Shown piece by piece: positions 41,487 to 42,730 of a stretch of 42,730 nucleotides of DNA. The first letter of the stretch is position 1. Every line of letters begins with the position of its first letter. The stretch lies in contig NZ_JAFB01000037.1 in assembly GCF_000519205.1 (NCBI RefSeq), positions 1 through 42,730 on the forward strand, given 5' to 3'. The position numbers and the translations under genes are program-made. Origin of the DNA: Amycolatopsis taiwanensis DSM 45107. Lineage in GTDB: Bacteria; Actinomycetota; Actinomycetes; Mycobacteriales; Pseudonocardiaceae. The notes under the pieces are model-generated. The model was not told where the DNA came from, did no database searches, and was given only the letters and a program-made list of their open reading frames with translations.

Positions 41487-41512
41487 TTGCGCGGAAGACA
41501 ACAATCCCGCAA
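41487..41512. promoter_or_regulatory. Inverted repeat between LysR and CaiB/BaiF genes
   Basis: TTGCG (41487-41491) and CGCAA (41508-41512) are complementary arms 16 bases apart, within the 85-base gap between two divergent genes, close to the LysR start. The spacing is wider than the standard T-N11-A box, so it is only a candidate. Confidence 0.25.
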
Positions 41513-41560
41513 GCATTAGGTATTGGACGGACATAAGCGGACGCGGCCATGCTGGTGACC

Positions 41561-42730
41561 ATGAGCACCGACCTCCTCCCGCTCGAAGGCATCACCGTGG
41601 TCGCACTGGAGCAGGCCGTCGCGGCGCCGCTGGCCACCCGTCATCTGGCGGATCTCGGAGCGCGGGTCATCAAGCTGGAACGGGTTGGGGAGGGCGACTT
41701 CGCCCGCAACTACGACCATGCCGTGCACGGCATGGCGTCGCACTTTGTGTGGTTGAACCGCGGCAAGGAGTCCGTGGCGCTGGACCTCAAGTCCGTGGAA
41801 GGCGCCGACATTGCCCGACGGCTGGTGGTCGAGGCGGACGTCTTCGTCCAAAATGCCGCTCCCGGCGCGGCCGAGCGTCTCGGGCTGGGCGCCGACGAGC
41901 TGGCGGCGCGCCACCCGCGTCTGGTGTGCGCCGGCATCTCGGGTTACGGCACCGCCGGGCCGATGCGGGACCGGAAGGCGTACGACATGCTGATTCAGGC
42001 CGAGTCCGGCCTGATCTCGGTGACCGGCACGCCGGATACCGCGACCAAGACGGGGGTCCCTTCGGCCGATATCGCGGCCGGGCTCTACACCGCTCAGGCC
42101 GTTGTCGCGGCACTGTTCCGGCGCGAGCGCACCGGTAAGGGCGGCGTCATCGACATCTCCATGTTCGACGCCACCGTCGAGTGGCTCGGCCACCCGATGT
42201 ACATGCAGATGTACGGCGGTCGGCAGGTGCCGAGAATGGGGCTCAGCCACGCGTCGATCGCGCCGTACGACGCCTTTCCCACCAGTGACGGGGAAATCTT
42301 GATCGGCGTCCAGAACGACCGGGGCTGGCGGGCGCTGGTCACCGACGTCTTCGAGCGGCCGGATCTCGCCGAGCACCCCCGCCTGGCCACCAACCCGTTG
42401 CGGGTCCAGCACCGGGCGGAGTGTGATGCCCTCGTCGCGGAGCAGACCCGGCGTTTTTCCACGGCCGAACTCGACCGCCGGCTCGCCGCGGCCGGTGTCC
42501 CGGCCGCCCAGGTCAACGACATGGCGGGGCTGGTCGACCACGTCCAGCTCGCGGCCAGGGACCGGTGGCGCGAGGTGGCGACGCCCTCGGGGACGGTCCG
42601 CGCTGTGCTGCCCCCGATGACCTTCCGCGACGTCGAACTGCCGATGGGCGACATCCCCGAGCTCGGCGCGCACACCGACCGGGTGCTCGACGAGCTCGGC
42701 ATCGACATCGACACCCGGAACCGGCTCGCC
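41561..42730 (+). CDS. CaiB/BaiF-family CoA-transferase (second copy), cut by window edge
   Basis: The frame runs from ATG 41561 (ATG 41549 is also in frame) to the last base without a stop, 390 codons, close to the family's usual length of about 400. Features: LEGITVVALEQAVAAPLATR, HLADLGARVIKLERVGEGDF, VWLNRGKESVALDLKSVEGA, VQNAAPGAAERLGLGADELA and the Asp of KAYDMLIQAESGL at about residue 144, which would carry the acyl anhydride. It resembles class III formyl-CoA/succinyl-CoA transferases more closely than the first copy. Regulated by the divergent LysR. Confidence 0.9.
   Translation, partial: MSTDLLPLEGITVVALEQAVAAPLATRHLADLGARVIKLERVGEGDFARNYDHAVHGMASHFVWLNRGKESVALDLKSVEGADIARRLVVEADVFVQNAAPGAAERLGLGADELAARHPRLVCAGISGYGTAGPMRDRKAYDMLIQAESGLISVTGTPDTATKTGVPSADIAAGLYTAQAVVAALFRRERTGKGGVIDISMFDATVEWLGHPMYMQMYGGRQVPRMGLSHASIAPYDAFPTSDGEILIGVQNDRGWRALVTDVFERPDLAEHPRLATNPLRVQHRAECDALVAEQTRRFSTAELDRRLAAAGVPAAQVNDMAGLVDHVQLAARDRWREVATPSGTVRAVLPPMTFRDVELPMGDIPELGAHTDRVLDELGIDIDTRNRLA

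Noticed and set aside
1..42730. CRISPR array
   Set aside because: No series of regularly spaced identical repeats was found; the only repeated units are the protein-level TPRs and isolated inverted repeats.

Overview
The window is high-GC actinomycete DNA with GTG/TTG starts, AGGAG-type ribosome sites and heavy stop/start overlap. A type VII (ESX)-secreted toxin module, UPF0548/DUF1990 genes and an IS1380-type transposase fit a Pseudonocardiales- or Streptosporangiales-like soil actinomycete; the sequence alone does not fix the genus.

Layout. (1) 0-5 kb: the edge of an IS1380-type element, a menC-like relic, and a coupled two-gene unit (4605->518, minus strand). The unit pairs a small helical protein with a large P-loop NTPase/TPR protein. 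The end of the first and the start of the second carry matching short motifs, the layout of a bacterial amyloid-signalling (NLR-like) conflict system. (2) 5.8-10.2 kb: regulator/enzyme pairs, namely a metallo-beta-lactamase-fold hydrolase with a TetR regulator, and a LysR regulator with a quinone-reductase-type oxidoreductase and a SnoaL-like protein. (3) 10.4-13.0 kb: two divergent DUF1990 genes, a small membrane protein and a helical, ferritin-like-sized protein. (4) 13-26 kb: a patchwork of intact small enzymes (LysR, MFS, isochorismatase-like hydrolase, luciferase-like monooxygenase, alpha/beta hydrolase, DJ-1/PfpI protein) mixed with many broken genes. The relics include a transposase, CdiI-like immunity, GAF/PucR, LuxR-type ATPase, an alpha/beta hydrolase, two integrases and a succinate-semialdehyde-type dehydrogenase. 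A type VII-secreted polymorphic toxin with a frameshift and an intact downstream immunity gene sits between the two integrase relics, beside a tRNA-like att remnant.

(5) 27.7-42.7 kb: a dense acyl-CoA catabolic region. Nine minus-strand genes (39462->30558) each overlap the next by 1-4 bases: CoA-transferase alpha and beta, MFS transporter, CaiB/BaiF CoA-transferase, acyl-CoA dehydrogenase, SDR, HTD2-like dehydratase, thiolase and MaoC hydratase. Together they could activate an organic acid to its CoA ester and carry out a full beta-oxidation round. Around them are a second acyl-CoA dehydrogenase, an MHS-type transporter, a TesB thioesterase, a LysR regulator and a second CaiB/BaiF transferase that runs off the right edge. 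The substrate cannot be read from sequence.

Several perfect inverted repeats behave like terminators or operators. One intergenic block (27543-27594) has two interleaved complementary pairs, the topology of an RNA pseudoknot, enclosing a ribosome site and a tiny ORF.
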